64,000 nucleotides of DNA, from the NCBI GenBank assembly GCA_029880285.1, contig JAOUOS010000014.1, positions 1-64,000 of the forward strand. The letters are read 5' to 3'. The DNA is from Spirochaetia bacterium (lineage in GTDB: Bacteria; Spirochaetota; Leptospiria; Turneriellales; JAOUOS01). Shown here one piece after another: positions 24,546-33,916 of this stretch (positions are counted from its first letter, which is position 1; every line of letters begins with the position of its first letter). The position numbers were made by a program, and so were the translations under genes. The notes beneath the pieces are model-generated. The model was given only the letters and a program-made list of their open reading frames with translations, was not told the DNA's origin and made no database searches.

Positions 24546-25775
24546 ATGAAAAATTTTATATCAAAAAGACTTCAAAAAATTGAACCATCACCAACTTTAG
24601 AAATTACGGCACTTGCCAACAGATTAAAATCTGAGGGTAAAGATATTATAGGCTTTGGCGCGGGAGAGCCGGATTTTGACACGCCCAATCATATAAAAGA
24701 AGCCGCAAAAAAAGCTCTCGATGAAGGTTTTACAAAATACGCGCCGGTGGCCGGGTTAAATTCGCTTCGTGAAGCAGTGTGCCATAAATTTAAAAAAGAT
24801 AACGGTTTATTGTTTTCGCCAAATCAAATAATTATTGGCACAGGGGGTAAACAGGTTTTGTATAATTTTTTTATGGCTGTACTTGACGCAGGTGATGAGG
24901 TAATTATTCCCGCGCCATACTGGGTTAGTTATAAAGATATTGTTTCTTTGTCAGAGGGAAAGGCTAAAATCATCAATACTTCTTATGAACAAAAGTTTAA
25001 AATAACTCCTGAGCAGCTTGAAAAATCTATAAACGAAAAAACAAAAGTATTTATAATGAATTCACCTTCAAATCCTACCGGGTGTGTCTATTCTAAAGAA
25101 GAACTTGAAAAAATTGCTGCTGTACTTGAAAAATATAAAAATATATTAATTGTAACAGATGATATATATGAAAGCCTTATTTATGATAATTTATCTTTTT
25201 TTAATTTGCCTATGGTTTCAGAAAACTTATTAGAAAGGACAGTAATAATAAACGGGCTTTCAAAAACATATTCAATGACTGGCTGGCGTTTGGGCTACGG
25301 AGCCAGCCAAAGAGTTGAAATTATAAAAGCAATGGATACACTTCAGGGACAAAGCACTTCGAACGCTGTAACATTCGCGCAAAAAGGAGGAGAGGTCGCT
25401 CTTATAAGTTCACAGGATTGTGTTGAAGAAATGAAAAAAGCCTTTGTAGAAAGAAGAAATTATATGGTAGAAGAATTAAATAAATTAAAAGGTATAAAAA
25501 CACATAAACCAGAGGGCGCATTTTATGTGTTTCCCAATTTTTCTGAATTAATTGAATCAAGGGGATTCAAGCGCCTATTAAACGAGAATAGAGAAGAAGA
25601 AAGCAAAAGCAAAATATTAACAAAAATTTTAATTGAAAAATATCAAACTGCCATAGTACCAGGTGTTGCTTTTGGTTATGACAATGGTTTTAGAATGAGC
25701 TATGCGTGTTCATTAGAAAATATAAAGAAGGGATTAGAGAGAATTCATTCTTTTGTTGATGATATGCATAAATAA
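24546..25775 (+). CDS. Pyridoxal-phosphate aminotransferase (aspartate type I)
   Basis: The 409-residue protein fits class I aminotransferases of the bacterial aspartate group: GFGAGEPDFDTP (37-48), the PSNPTG motif with N176 for PLP, D205 and Y208, the PLP Lys240 in NGLSKTYSMTGWRLGYG, and a C-terminal FRMSYACS with the substrate-carboxylate Arg. It transfers amino groups between aspartate/glutamate and 2-oxoacids. There is no strong ribosome binding site. Exact substrate preference cannot be read. Confidence 0.95.
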   Translation: MKNFISKRLQKIEPSPTLEITALANRLKSEGKDIIGFGAGEPDFDTPNHIKEAAKKALDEGFTKYAPVAGLNSLREAVCHKFKKDNGLLFSPNQIIIGTGGKQVLYNFFMAVLDAGDEVIIPAPYWVSYKDIVSLSEGKAKIINTSYEQKFKITPEQLEKSINEKTKVFIMNSPSNPTGCVYSKEELEKIAAVLEKYKNILIVTDDIYESLIYDNLSFFNLPMVSENLLERTVIINGLSKTYSMTGWRLGYGASQRVEIIKAMDTLQGQSTSNAVTFAQKGGEVALISSQDCVEEMKKAFVERRNYMVEELNKLKGIKTHKPEGAFYVFPNFSELIESRGFKRLLNENREEESKSKILTKILIEKYQTAIVPGVAFGYDNGFRMSYACSLENIKKGLERIHSFVDDMHK

Positions 25776-25873
25776 AGAATAATGAATTTAATCACAAATA
25801 CTTTACCTGATGTTTCATTTTTTAAATGATACTATAAAAATATTTTATTCCTGTATAATATAAAAGAAAGCAA

Positions 25874-27121
25874 ATGGAAGAAGCAGCAGTACAATCAATA
25901 GGCATCGCTTTTTTAGGCGGATTAATTGCCTCTTTAAGCGCGTGTGTGTATCCTTTAATACCTATTATTACGGCAATTTTTGGCGCCGCTCAGGTGAAAA
26001 ACTGGGCCAAGGGCTTCAGTTTATCTTTAATCTATGTATTAGGAATGTCTATAACATATGTTACTCTGGGCATAGCCGCTTCATTAGGCGGCTCTGTATT
26101 TGGGGCATATATGGGTAATAAATGGGTAATTATATCTTTTGCGTTAATTTTCTTTTTTCTAGGGTTATGGTTTATAGAAATTATTCCAATTCGTTTGCCA
26201 AATTTTGCCGAAAAACTCCAGGTAAAAAATAAAAATATAATTTTGTATCCTTTGTTGTTGGGAATATTTTCAGGATTTATAGCGGCACCCTGCACGGCTC
26301 CTTTATTTGGAGCCTTGCTTACAGATATTGCCATTAAGGCTGCCAGCGATCAAAGTATTTTACCAGGGGCCATTAGAGCTTTGGCATTTAGCCTTGGCAT
26401 GGGATTACCCTTCTTATTAATAGGCGGATTCGCTATTAGACTGCCAAAACCCGGCAAGTGGATGCAGATAGTAAAATATTTAGGAGCGGTCATTTTATTT
26501 ACAGCAGGATATCATTATCTGCAAGACTTGACTTCTAATTTTCCGCCTCGGGAATCTTTAGCTGCCATAGCTGTAACAGGTTTTTTTATTTTTATAGTTT
26601 TTTTTATTCTTTCTGATCCTTTGAGTTCACCCGATATTGATAAAAGCATGACAAAACCGCAAATTTTAACATATTTGATGATTGCCGCCTTTGGTTTGTT
26701 CTTAGCGACTTCACCTCTTGCCAATCAAACAACAGATATAAATGAAAAGAGTACTTTAAAATGGTATACAAGTTTAGACGAAGGCATCTCTCAGGCCGAG
26801 AAAGAAAATACTCTTGTTATCATTGATTTTTGGGCAGAATGGTGTACCGCGTGCCATGAGATGGATGAAAAACTATTTAAATCTAAGGAATTTGAAGAAC
26901 TTGTTAAAAAAGATAAAGTTGTACTTATTCGCCTTGACTTTACTGATGAAACTGAATCGAACTTAAATTTATCTCAAAAATATGATATAAAAGGCCTGCC
27001 TACAGTAGTTCTTACCGATAAAAAAGGCGAAAAGTTAACAGAAATGATAGGCTTTTATTCAAAAGAGCACGCCTTAACAAAGTTAGAGCGAGCATTGAGA
27101 TTTTATAAATCGCAGATGTAA
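25874..27121 (+). CDS. DsbD-like thiol:disulfide interchange protein with fused thioredoxin domain
   Basis: The 415-residue protein has eight or so membrane helices with the DsbD-type redox cysteines C24 (LSACVYPLIP) and C140 (APCTAPLFGA). A periplasmic thioredoxin domain follows, with the active site W-C324-T-A-C327. It lacks the N-terminal DsbD-alpha domain, as in CcdA-thioredoxin forms. It should carry electrons across the inner membrane to periplasmic thiols, for example to haem-c apoproteins such as the DUF3365 lipoprotein. TATAAT at 25854-25859 lies only 14 bases before the start, so the leader may be very short. Confidence 0.9.
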   Translation: MEEAAVQSIGIAFLGGLIASLSACVYPLIPIITAIFGAAQVKNWAKGFSLSLIYVLGMSITYVTLGIAASLGGSVFGAYMGNKWVIISFALIFFFLGLWFIEIIPIRLPNFAEKLQVKNKNIILYPLLLGIFSGFIAAPCTAPLFGALLTDIAIKAASDQSILPGAIRALAFSLGMGLPFLLIGGFAIRLPKPGKWMQIVKYLGAVILFTAGYHYLQDLTSNFPPRESLAAIAVTGFFIFIVFFILSDPLSSPDIDKSMTKPQILTYLMIAAFGLFLATSPLANQTTDINEKSTLKWYTSLDEGISQAEKENTLVIIDFWAEWCTACHEMDEKLFKSKEFEELVKKDKVVLIRLDFTDETESNLNLSQKYDIKGLPTVVLTDKKGEKLTEMIGFYSKEHALTKLERALRFYKSQM

Positions 27122-27154
27122 ATTAAAATCTTTCAAACAAAAAAATCTTTTTAC

Positions 27155-27183
27155 TTGTCATAATGAATTGAATTTACGATAGT
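27155..27183 (+). promoter_or_regulatory. Candidate sigma-70 promoter of the dUTPase gene
   Basis: TTGTCA (27155-27160) matches TTGACA at five of six positions. After a 17-base spacer, GATAGT (27178-27183) matches TATAAT at four of six. The GTG start is seven bases after the -10 box, so the transcript would be essentially leaderless. Confidence 0.4.
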
Positions 27184-27190
27184 AAAATTT

Positions 27191-27643
27191 GTGTCAAAAA
27201 TTTCTATTAATTTTGTAAAATTAGACAACTGTGTACACACTCCTGAAAAAACAAGTGAAGGAGCTGCCTGCTATGATATTAGAGCCTTTTTAGAAAAGCC
27301 CGTCATATTAAAACCCAGAGAAAGATTTTCGATTCCAACGGGAATTAAAGTGCAAATTCCTGTCGGATTTATGCTTTCAGTAAGACCTAGATCGGGTTTA
27401 GCCATAAAAGAAGGTCTTACATTGATAAATTCGCCCGGCACAATTGATTCTGATTTTAGGGGAGAGATTCATATTCTAGTAATTAATTTAGGCGAAAGTG
27501 AGATTAAAATTTCAAATGAAGAAAGAATTGCTCAGCTTGTATTAGAAAAAACTTATGAAATAAAATGGGAAGTTAAAAAAGAAGATGATTTATCAAGTAC
27601 TAAAAGAGGCGAGGGCGGCTTTGGATCAACGGGAAAAAAATAA
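27191..27643 (+). CDS. dut: dUTP diphosphatase
   Basis: The 150-residue trimeric-type dUTPase contains motif 1 GAACYDIRAF, motif 2 RPRSGLAI, motif 3 INSPGTIDSDFRGEI, motif 4 RIAQLVL, and the C-terminal glycine-rich motif 5 RGEGGFGSTG. It hydrolyses dUTP to dUMP and pyrophosphate, keeping uracil out of DNA and supplying dUMP. The start is GTG 27191, with no Shine-Dalgarno but a promoter-like sequence immediately upstream. The RNase J gene follows after 14 bases. Confidence 0.97.
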   Translation: MSKISINFVKLDNCVHTPEKTSEGAACYDIRAFLEKPVILKPRERFSIPTGIKVQIPVGFMLSVRPRSGLAIKEGLTLINSPGTIDSDFRGEIHILVINLGESEIKISNEERIAQLVLEKTYEIKWEVKKEDDLSSTKRGEGGFGSTGKK

Positions 27644-27645
27644 AA

Positions 27646-27651
27646 AAGAGG
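27646..27651 (+). promoter_or_regulatory. Ribosome binding site that decides the ATT start of RNase J
   Basis: AAGAGG lies six bases before ATT 27658, an ideal spacing, directly after the dUTPase stop. No other start codon in this frame is near it. Confidence 0.55.
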
Positions 27652-27657
27652 TTAAAT

Positions 27658-29274
27658 ATTAAATTATTAAAACAAAAAAACAAATTATATGCCGCTTTTG
27701 GCGGTGGAATAGGAAAGTTTGGAACCAACTTTTCTATTTTTTCTATAAATGAAAGCTGTATTTGGATAGATGTTGGTATTGGTTTTCCTAATAAGCATAT
27801 TCCAGGGGTTTCAAAAACTCTGCCTAATTTAGAGCTGGCTGAAAAGTTTGCTCCTTCTGCTATAATTTTAACGCACGCGCATGAAGATCATGTGGGGGCC
27901 TTGCCTTATTTGTATAAACTAATACCAGAAAAAACACCTCTTTTTTTAAGTTCTTTTACGGCAGAACTTGTTAAAAATAAATTAAAAGATCATGGCTTTT
28001 CTTTAGATAAGTTTCAAGTAAGAATTATTGACGAAAATATGATTTTTCAGCATGGCGATTTTCAGGTTCAAATATTTTTTATGCCCCATTCTATACCGCA
28101 GGCCTTTTCAGTAGGTCTTACTTTAAAAAAGCCTGATTTGAAAATATTTTATACCGGCGATTTTAAGACTAAAGGGGCAGAAAAAGAATTTAAAGAAAAT
28201 GATTTAAAAAAGTTTGGTCCTGTTGATATGCTTTTTTGTGATTCTACCGGCGCTCTGTTTACAGGATATTCAGAAAATGAATTAAATATAATAAAAAACT
28301 TAGAAAAAACTATTAAAGAATGGGAGGGCAGAGTTTTTGTAACAACTTTTTCATCTCATATTCAAAGAATAAAAGCATTGTTTCAAATTGCTGAAAAAAC
28401 AGGTCGGCAAATTGGAATTCTTGGCTATTCTATGAAAAATCATTTGAAAGCAGCTTTTGAATCAGACAATTTTGATATTCCGCCTGAAAAAATAAAAAAC
28501 CCGTCAGTTAAAAATGAAAAAGTTTTATGGCTTATCGCAGGGTGTCAGGCTGAAGATGGTTCATCATTAAATAAACTTTCTACAAAAGAAATTGAAAGGT
28601 TTAATATAAACGAAAATGATTTAATAATTTACTCTGCCAGTATGATACCGGGTAATGAAGAATCAATATATGAGGCTTTAAATGAATTCTCTGAGAAAGG
28701 AGCTTATATAAAAGGACTTTCGGGCGAAAAATTACATGCTTCTGGCCATGGCAGGCAGGAAGATATTTTAAATTTATTTCAGATGCTTTCTCCTAAGAAT
28801 GTAATTCCAATTCATGGAGATCCGCTTCATTTTTATGCTTTCCGTGATTTAATCAATCAAAGCAGAAAAAAAATATCGCTTCATATAGTAAAAACCGGAG
28901 GAATATATGAGCTTGAAAAAGAAGTAAATGAAGTACTTTCTGTAAATTCAAGTTTGTATTTTGTTGAAAACGGAGAAATTCATTCAGATATTGTTTTATA
29001 TCATAGAAGAAGAGAATTATCTAAAGATGGTATTTGTAACCTTGTAATAGATAAAAAAGATTATAATCTTAAAAATTTAAATTATGTGGGCTGCATATCT
29101 GAAGAGATGTACCATAATAAAGTGGAAAATCTTAAAATTGAGATTTCTTTTCAGTTAGAAATAATAGCAAAGTTAGAAACAGATAAAAAAGAAAAAAGAA
29201 TAAAAGAAAAAGTTTATAAAATAAACAAACTTTTATTAAAAAAAGCACCTTTTGTAAATATTCTTTGGGTATAA
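27658..29274 (+). CDS. Ribonuclease J-type metallo-beta-lactamase/beta-CASP nuclease, ATT start
   Basis: From ATT 27658 the product is 538 residues, normal for RNase J. The metal-binding motif H73-A-H75-E-D77-H78 (ILTHAHEDHVG) and N-terminal GGGIGKFGTNF are only present when translation begins upstream of the first ATG/GTG at 27892. The frame is open from a stop at about 27600 and contains no ATG, GTG or TTG before 27892. AAGAGG (27646-27651) is six bases upstream of ATT. Later motifs are typical: MPHSIPQAF, YTGDFK, SASMIPGNEE, and HASGHGRQEDILNLFQMLSPKNVIPIHGD. RNase J is a 5'-3' exonuclease and endonuclease in RNA decay. A frameshift or sequencing error is the alternative to ATT initiation. 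Confidence 0.85.
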   Translation: MKLLKQKNKLYAAFGGGIGKFGTNFSIFSINESCIWIDVGIGFPNKHIPGVSKTLPNLELAEKFAPSAIILTHAHEDHVGALPYLYKLIPEKTPLFLSSFTAELVKNKLKDHGFSLDKFQVRIIDENMIFQHGDFQVQIFFMPHSIPQAFSVGLTLKKPDLKIFYTGDFKTKGAEKEFKENDLKKFGPVDMLFCDSTGALFTGYSENELNIIKNLEKTIKEWEGRVFVTTFSSHIQRIKALFQIAEKTGRQIGILGYSMKNHLKAAFESDNFDIPPEKIKNPSVKNEKVLWLIAGCQAEDGSSLNKLSTKEIERFNINENDLIIYSASMIPGNEESIYEALNEFSEKGAYIKGLSGEKLHASGHGRQEDILNLFQMLSPKNVIPIHGDPLHFYAFRDLINQSRKKISLHIVKTGGIYELEKEVNEVLSVNSSLYFVENGEIHSDIVLYHRRRELSKDGICNLVIDKKDYNLKNLNYVGCISEEMYHNKVENLKIEISFQLEIIAKLETDKKEKRIKEKVYKINKLLLKKAPFVNILWV

Positions 29275-29284
29275 AGAATTGTGA

Positions 29285-29313
29285 TTGACGCTTTATTAAA
29301 AATATATTTTATG
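29285..29313 (+). promoter_or_regulatory. Candidate promoter of the omega-like gene
   Basis: TTGACG (29285-29290) matches five of six bases of the -35 consensus. With a 17-base spacer, TTTATG (29308-29313) is a weak -10 box. The transcript would begin about 35 bases before ATG 29355. Confidence 0.3.
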
Positions 29314-29354
29314 ACAGTCTCCATATAAAAAGGTCAATATTAAAATAAAAATTT

Positions 29355-29600
29355 ATGAAAGAAATAGAAATTGCAAAAGTATTAGGTTTGGCGAAAAAAC
29401 AAAAATATGAAGTAACATGCGCCAGCTTTGATTTAGTAGATCATATATTCAAAGTAGATCTCCCCAGATCTTTAAAAAATAGAAAACTTGCCGTACAGGC
29501 AATGTCACTTTTAGCTGAGGGTCATATAAAATATGGCTTTGAAAAATTCGAAGATAACCCAAAAGAAGAAACAGCTAAAAAACAATCAGAAGAAGAATAA
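29355..29600 (+). CDS. rpoZ: Probable RNA polymerase omega subunit
   Basis: The 81-residue protein has the spirochaete-like omega pattern YEVTCASFDLVDHIF, then K-N-R-K-L-A-V-Q-A-M-S-L-L-A-E-G-H-I-K-Y-G, which parallels the conserved K-x-x-x-x-A-x-x-E-x-x-x-G-x-I segment. The C-terminus is acidic. Omega stabilises assembly of the polymerase. Identity is inferred from motif resemblance and the length of about 80 residues; the family is short and divergent, so I keep moderate confidence. It lies between RNase J and the convergent clpB. Confidence 0.55.
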   Translation: MKEIEIAKVLGLAKKQKYEVTCASFDLVDHIFKVDLPRSLKNRKLAVQAMSLLAEGHIKYGFEKFEDNPKEETAKKQSEEE

Positions 29601-29601
29601 A

Positions 29602-32187
29602 TTATTTATTTAAAGTAAATTCAACTTTTTCTTTATTTAAAGAAATATTAAGTTCTACCGTATCTGGAATATTCTCTCGCAACATAAATTCAGAAAGAGA
29701 ATTTAATATATATTTTTGAATTACTCTTTTTAAGGGCCTTGCTCCATATACAGGATCATACCCCTCATTTATAATTTTATTAATTAGATTTTTGTTTACG
29801 TTTAAATGAATTCCTTTTTTTTGAAGTCTTTCATTTAAGTTATGAATTTGAATTTGAACAATTCTCTCTAATTGTTCTTTTTTAATAGAATGAAAAATAA
29901 TTGAAGCGTCTAATCTATTTAAAAATTCAGGCTTAAAAACCATAGATAACTCTTTTTCTATTGCTGATATTTTGTCTTTGTTAGTCATTTCTACAGAGGC
30001 TATAGTTTCTGAAGCTATATTCGAAGTCATTATGATAATCGTATTTTTAAAATTTACCATATGCCCTTTTGAATCTGTTAATCTGCCATCATCCAGTATT
30101 TGTAAAAAAAGATTAAAAACATCTTTGTGTGCTTTTTCAATTTCATCAAACAAAATAACGCTGTAGGGTTTGGTTCTTATGGCTTCAGTCAATTGTCCGC
30201 CTTCATCATAACCTATATATCCGGGAGGGGCCCCTATTAGTCTCGCGGTGGAATGTTTTTCCATATATTCTGTCATATCTATACGTACCATAGCTTTTTC
30301 ATCATTGAATAGTATTTCAGCTAAGGCCTTGGCAGTTTCTGTTTTTCCCACACCTGTTGGGCCTAAAAATAAAAACGAACCTATTGGTTTATTTTCTTCA
30401 GATAATCCCGCTCTGTTTCTGCGAATGGCCTCTCCCAGAGCTTTTAAAGCGTCATCTTGTCCTACAATTCTTTTTCTTAGATAGTCTTCAATATTTAAGA
30501 GTTTTTCTTTTTCTTTTTCAAGCATTTTATTAACGGGTATGCCTGTCCATTTTGAAACAACTTCTGCTATATCTTCTTCAGATACTTCTTCTTTAGTAAA
30601 TCTTCTATTTTGCTGTTTCTTTTTAAAATTATTTTCAAATTCTTCTAATTTTTTTTGAAGCTGCGGCAATTTTCCGTATCTTATTTCAGCTACCTTATTT
30701 AAATTACTTTCTCGTTCATACCGGTTTTCTTCTGTTTTAAGCGCGTCAATTTGTTCTTTAATTAAAGCCACATCAGTAATAGATTTTTTTTCTTCTTCGA
30801 AAATAAATTTCATGGCATTAAAATTCTCTAGAAGGTTTGCCAGTTCTTTTTTTAAAAATTTTAAACGCTCTATTGATTTATCATCTTTTTCTCTTTTAAG
30901 AGCGGTTTCTTCAATTTCTAATGAACGTATTTTTTGTTGAATTTCTTCCATTTCTTTGGGAAAAGAACCTATTTCAATTCTTAATTTGGAACACGCTTCA
31001 TCTATTAAATCAATAGCCTTATCGGGAAGAAAACGTTCAGAAATATATCTGTCTGAAAGAGTTACCGCGGCGATTATAGCTTGATCGGTAATTTGAATTC
31101 CATGATGAACTTCATATTTTTCGCGAAGACCTCTTAAAATAGTAACAGCATCTTCTATTCCGGGTTCCTTTATTAGTATTGGTTGAAATCTTCTTTCTAG
31201 GGCCGTATCTTTTTCAATATATTTTTTATATTCTTTTACGGTTGTTGCGCCTATCATACGCAGTTCGCCTTTCGCGAGAGCCGGTTTTAGTAAATTGGCC
31301 GCGTCCATAGCACCTTCGATAGCTCCCGCGCCTACAACAGTATGAATTTCATCTATAAATAAAATAATTTTTCCATTTGACGATATTACTTCATCAAGAA
31401 CTGCTTTTAGTCTTTCTTCAAATTCACCTCTGAATTTAGCGCCTGCAATTAGAGCCCCCATATCTAAGGTTATAATAATTTTATTTTTAATGGCTTCTGG
31501 TACATCGCTCTGGATAATGCGGTTGGCAAGTCCCTCGGCAATTGCGGTTTTTCCTACTCCGGGTTCTCCTATTAAAAGTGGATTGTTTTTTGTTCTTCTC
31601 GATAAAATTTGAACACATCTTTTTATTTCTTCATCTCTGCCAATAACGGGATCCAGTTTTCCTTTTTCGGCCAACTCGTTTAAGTTTTTGCCGTATTTTT
31701 TAAGCGTGTTATATTTAATCTCGGGGTTGTTGTCTTTCACGGTTTTTCCTCCTCTTAATATTTTTATAATATTTTCTATTTTATTTCTAGTAAAACCAAT
31801 TTTATTAAGTTCTTCGGTTAAATAAAAATTTTTAGAAATATAAGCGAATAATATATGTTCCAGTGACAAGTAGTCGTCATTAAATATTTTTAATTCTTCA
31901 AAAGAAAGCTGAAGAAGTCTGTTAAAATTAACAGACGCGTATTCAGCGTATGTCATATTCCCCTCAACGGCTGGATATGAATTAATATATTTTATAATAA
32001 TATCATTTATTGACTCAATATTGTTTAAAACTTGAAATGATATTTGATAAGGAAGACCTTCTTTATCTTTAAAAATAGACAGAAGTAAATGTTCGGCTAG
32101 AATTTCAGTATGTTTTTTTTCAATAGCAATATTACGGGCATTTTCAATAGCTTCTATTGTTTTAGTTGTCATTTTTTCTGTATTCAT
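29602..32187 (-). CDS. clpB: ATP-dependent disaggregase ClpB
   Basis: The 861-residue protein has two Clp_N repeats (1-145), the first AAA domain with Walker A GEPGVGKT and Walker B FIDEIHT, the middle coiled-coil insertion (about 405-525) that distinguishes ClpB from ClpA/ClpC, a second AAA domain with GPTGVGKT and [10 protein letters not shown], and the C-terminal D2-small domain with [15 protein letters not shown]. With DnaK it rescues aggregated proteins. The length is typical. The start at 32187 gives the expected [12 protein letters not shown] opening. It is a single gene. Confidence 0.97.
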   Translation of the reverse strand: MNTEKMTTKTIEAIENARNIAIEKKHTEILAEHLLLSIFKDKEGLPYQISFQVLNNIESINDIIIKYINSYPAVEGNMTYAEYASVNFNRLLQLSFEELKIFNDDYLSLEHILFAYISKNFYLTEELNKIGFTRNKIENIIKILRGGKTVKDNNPEIKYNTLKKYGKNLNELAEKGKLDPVIGRDEEIKRCVQILSRRTKNNPLLIGEPGVGKTAIAEGLANRIIQSDVPEAIKNKIIITLDMGALIAGAKFRGEFEERLKAVLDEVISSNGKIILFIDEIHTVVGAGAIEGAMDAANLLKPALAKGELRMIGATTVKEYKKYIEKDTALERRFQPILIKEPGIEDAVTILRGLREKYEVHHGIQITDQAIIAAVTLSDRYISERFLPDKAIDLIDEACSKLRIEIGSFPKEMEEIQQKIRSLEIEETALKREKDDKSIERLKFLKKELANLLENFNAMKFIFEEEKKSITDVALIKEQIDALKTEENRYERESNLNKVAEIRYGKLPQLQKKLEEFENNFKKKQQNRRFTKEEVSEEDIAEVVSKWTGIPVNKMLEKEKEKLLNIEDYLRKRIVGQDDALKALGEAIRRNRAGLSEENKPIGSFLFLGPTGVGKTETAKALAEILFNDEKAMVRIDMTEYMEKHSTARLIGAPPGYIGYDEGGQLTEAIRTKPYSVILFDEIEKAHKDVFNLFLQILDDGRLTDSKGHMVNFKNTIIIMTSNIASETIASVEMTNKDKISAIEKELSMVFKPEFLNRLDASIIFHSIKKEQLERIVQIQIHNLNERLQKKGIHLNVNKNLINKIINEGYDPVYGARPLKRVIQKYILNSLSEFMLRENIPDTVELNISLNKEKVEFTLNK

Positions 32188-32286
32188 AAAAACAGCAGTC
32201 GGTATATTGTAATGATAGCACTTGAGTCGCTATACTGCTATAATAATAAAGAATCAAAATATTTTCAAATTTTTTTATTTCTTTTC

Positions 32287-33798
32287 TTAATTTTTTTTTC
32301 GAAATTTTTCAGAATTTTCAGCTTCTTCTTTAAGATATCGCAGGGTTTTTTCTGAAATTTGAGTTTTGTTTTCTTTCTTTTTTTTCTTTGAGAATATAGA
32401 AAAAATCTTTTGAAAAAATGAAAGTTTCACTGTTTGTACGCCAACTATTTTATATATTTCTTCAGATTTTTTTTCTTTTATTTCGTTATAAGATATTTGA
32501 TTTGTTTTTTTATGTATATTTTTATGCCTATTTGTTTTTTTGTCTTGTTGGCGATACTTGACTTCTGATTTAAATTGTTTTTTGTGAAAGTGAGTTTTCG
32601 ATTTTGTTTCTTGTCTTATTTTCGATCCGTTTGTTCTACTTGAAATATGAGCTGTTTGCAGTAAATTTGCGTCTGGTTTTACTATTGGAAGTTTATATTT
32701 TAAATAATTTTCTAATTTTATGAGTTCCTGGTAATCTACCTCTGAGCAAAAACTTAAAGCGTATCCTTCTTTGCCGGCCCTTGCGGTTCTTCCTATGCGG
32801 TGTACATATGTTTCTGGATCTTGCGGAATATCGTAATTAATCACTAACTTTATATCGTCAATATCAAGACCACGGCTGGCTACATCAGTAGCGGTTAAAA
32901 CACCAAATTTTTTATTTCTAAAACCATTTAATACGGCCAATCTTTTGTTTTGAGTAAAATCAGAAGATAAACCTTCAGAAGCTATACCATTTTTATTCAA
33001 AGTATGGGTGATAGTGTTTACGAAACGTTTGGTATTTGTAAAAATAATTACGGGTGATAGATTAACACTTTTAAGAAAAGAAATCAAATATCCCATTTTT
33101 TCATTGTTTCCCAGATGAATAAGTTCCTGCTTAATTTTTTCGTGATCGACCAGTTCAGGATTTATTAAAATTTCTTCAGGGTGATTCATATACTCTGACA
33201 TGCTATAAAAAGCTTTCATATTATAGGTTGCTGAAAATAAAGAAAGGGTTCTTTTTTGAGAAGTTTCTTTAACAATTTTTTTTACGTCATCTATAAATCC
33301 CATATCAAGCATTTTATCAGCCTCATCAATAATAACAAACTCTACTGATTTTAAGAATAAATCTTTTCTTTGCATAAAATCAAGTATTCTACCGGGAGTT
33401 CCAATAATAATCTCAGGTTTTTTCAATAGTAGTTTTTTTTGTTTTAATAGGTCCTGTCCGCCGTATACAGAACAGCTTGATAGACTGGTTCCTTCTAGTA
33501 GATATTTTGCTTCTTCATAAATTTGAACCGCTAACTCTCTGGTGGGGCTCAGTATAAGCGCTAATGGGTTTTTTTGTATACTGGTATTTTCTTTTTTCTT
33601 AATATCTAAAATTTGATTAATAATTGGAATTAAATAAGCCAAAGTTTTACCAGAGCCTGTTTTGGCGCAGGCGATAATATCTTGTTTTTGAAGCAATATA
33701 GGAATAACCTGATTTTGTATTGGCGTAGGTTCCGTAAAATTTTTATTTTTTAATTTACTTAGTATAAAATCAGATAAGTGTAATTCATGAAACGACAT
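32287..33798 (-). CDS. DEAD-box RNA helicase with basic C-terminal tail
   Basis: The 503-residue protein has the Q motif PTPIQ (25-29), Walker A AKTGSGKT (45-52), PTRELAVQ, the DEAD box in VIIDEADKMLDMGF, SAT, and HRIGRTARAGKEG. The C-terminal 130 residues are Lys/Arg-rich and low-complexity, as in RhlE/CshA-type helicases where they hold RNA. It unwinds RNA, possibly in cold-stress or RNA-decay complexes with RNase J. It is transcribed toward clpB with a 99-base gap. It has no operon partner. Confidence 0.93.
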   Translation of the reverse strand: MSFHELHLSDFILSKLKNKNFTEPTPIQNQVIPILLQKQDIIACAKTGSGKTLAYLIPIINQILDIKKKENTSIQKNPLALILSPTRELAVQIYEEAKYLLEGTSLSSCSVYGGQDLLKQKKLLLKKPEIIIGTPGRILDFMQRKDLFLKSVEFVIIDEADKMLDMGFIDDVKKIVKETSQKRTLSLFSATYNMKAFYSMSEYMNHPEEILINPELVDHEKIKQELIHLGNNEKMGYLISFLKSVNLSPVIIFTNTKRFVNTITHTLNKNGIASEGLSSDFTQNKRLAVLNGFRNKKFGVLTATDVASRGLDIDDIKLVINYDIPQDPETYVHRIGRTARAGKEGYALSFCSEVDYQELIKLENYLKYKLPIVKPDANLLQTAHISSRTNGSKIRQETKSKTHFHKKQFKSEVKYRQQDKKTNRHKNIHKKTNQISYNEIKEKKSEEIYKIVGVQTVKLSFFQKIFSIFSKKKKKENKTQISEKTLRYLKEEAENSEKFRKKN

Positions 33799-33916
33799 AA
33801 AACTTTCTTACTTTTCAATTGTGCGATGTCAAGTATTGTTTATCTTTATTATTTTTATTTTGTAATAAGTTAAGAAGTTTTGCTTGCCGCATAAATAACA
33901 AATAACATTCTGACTT

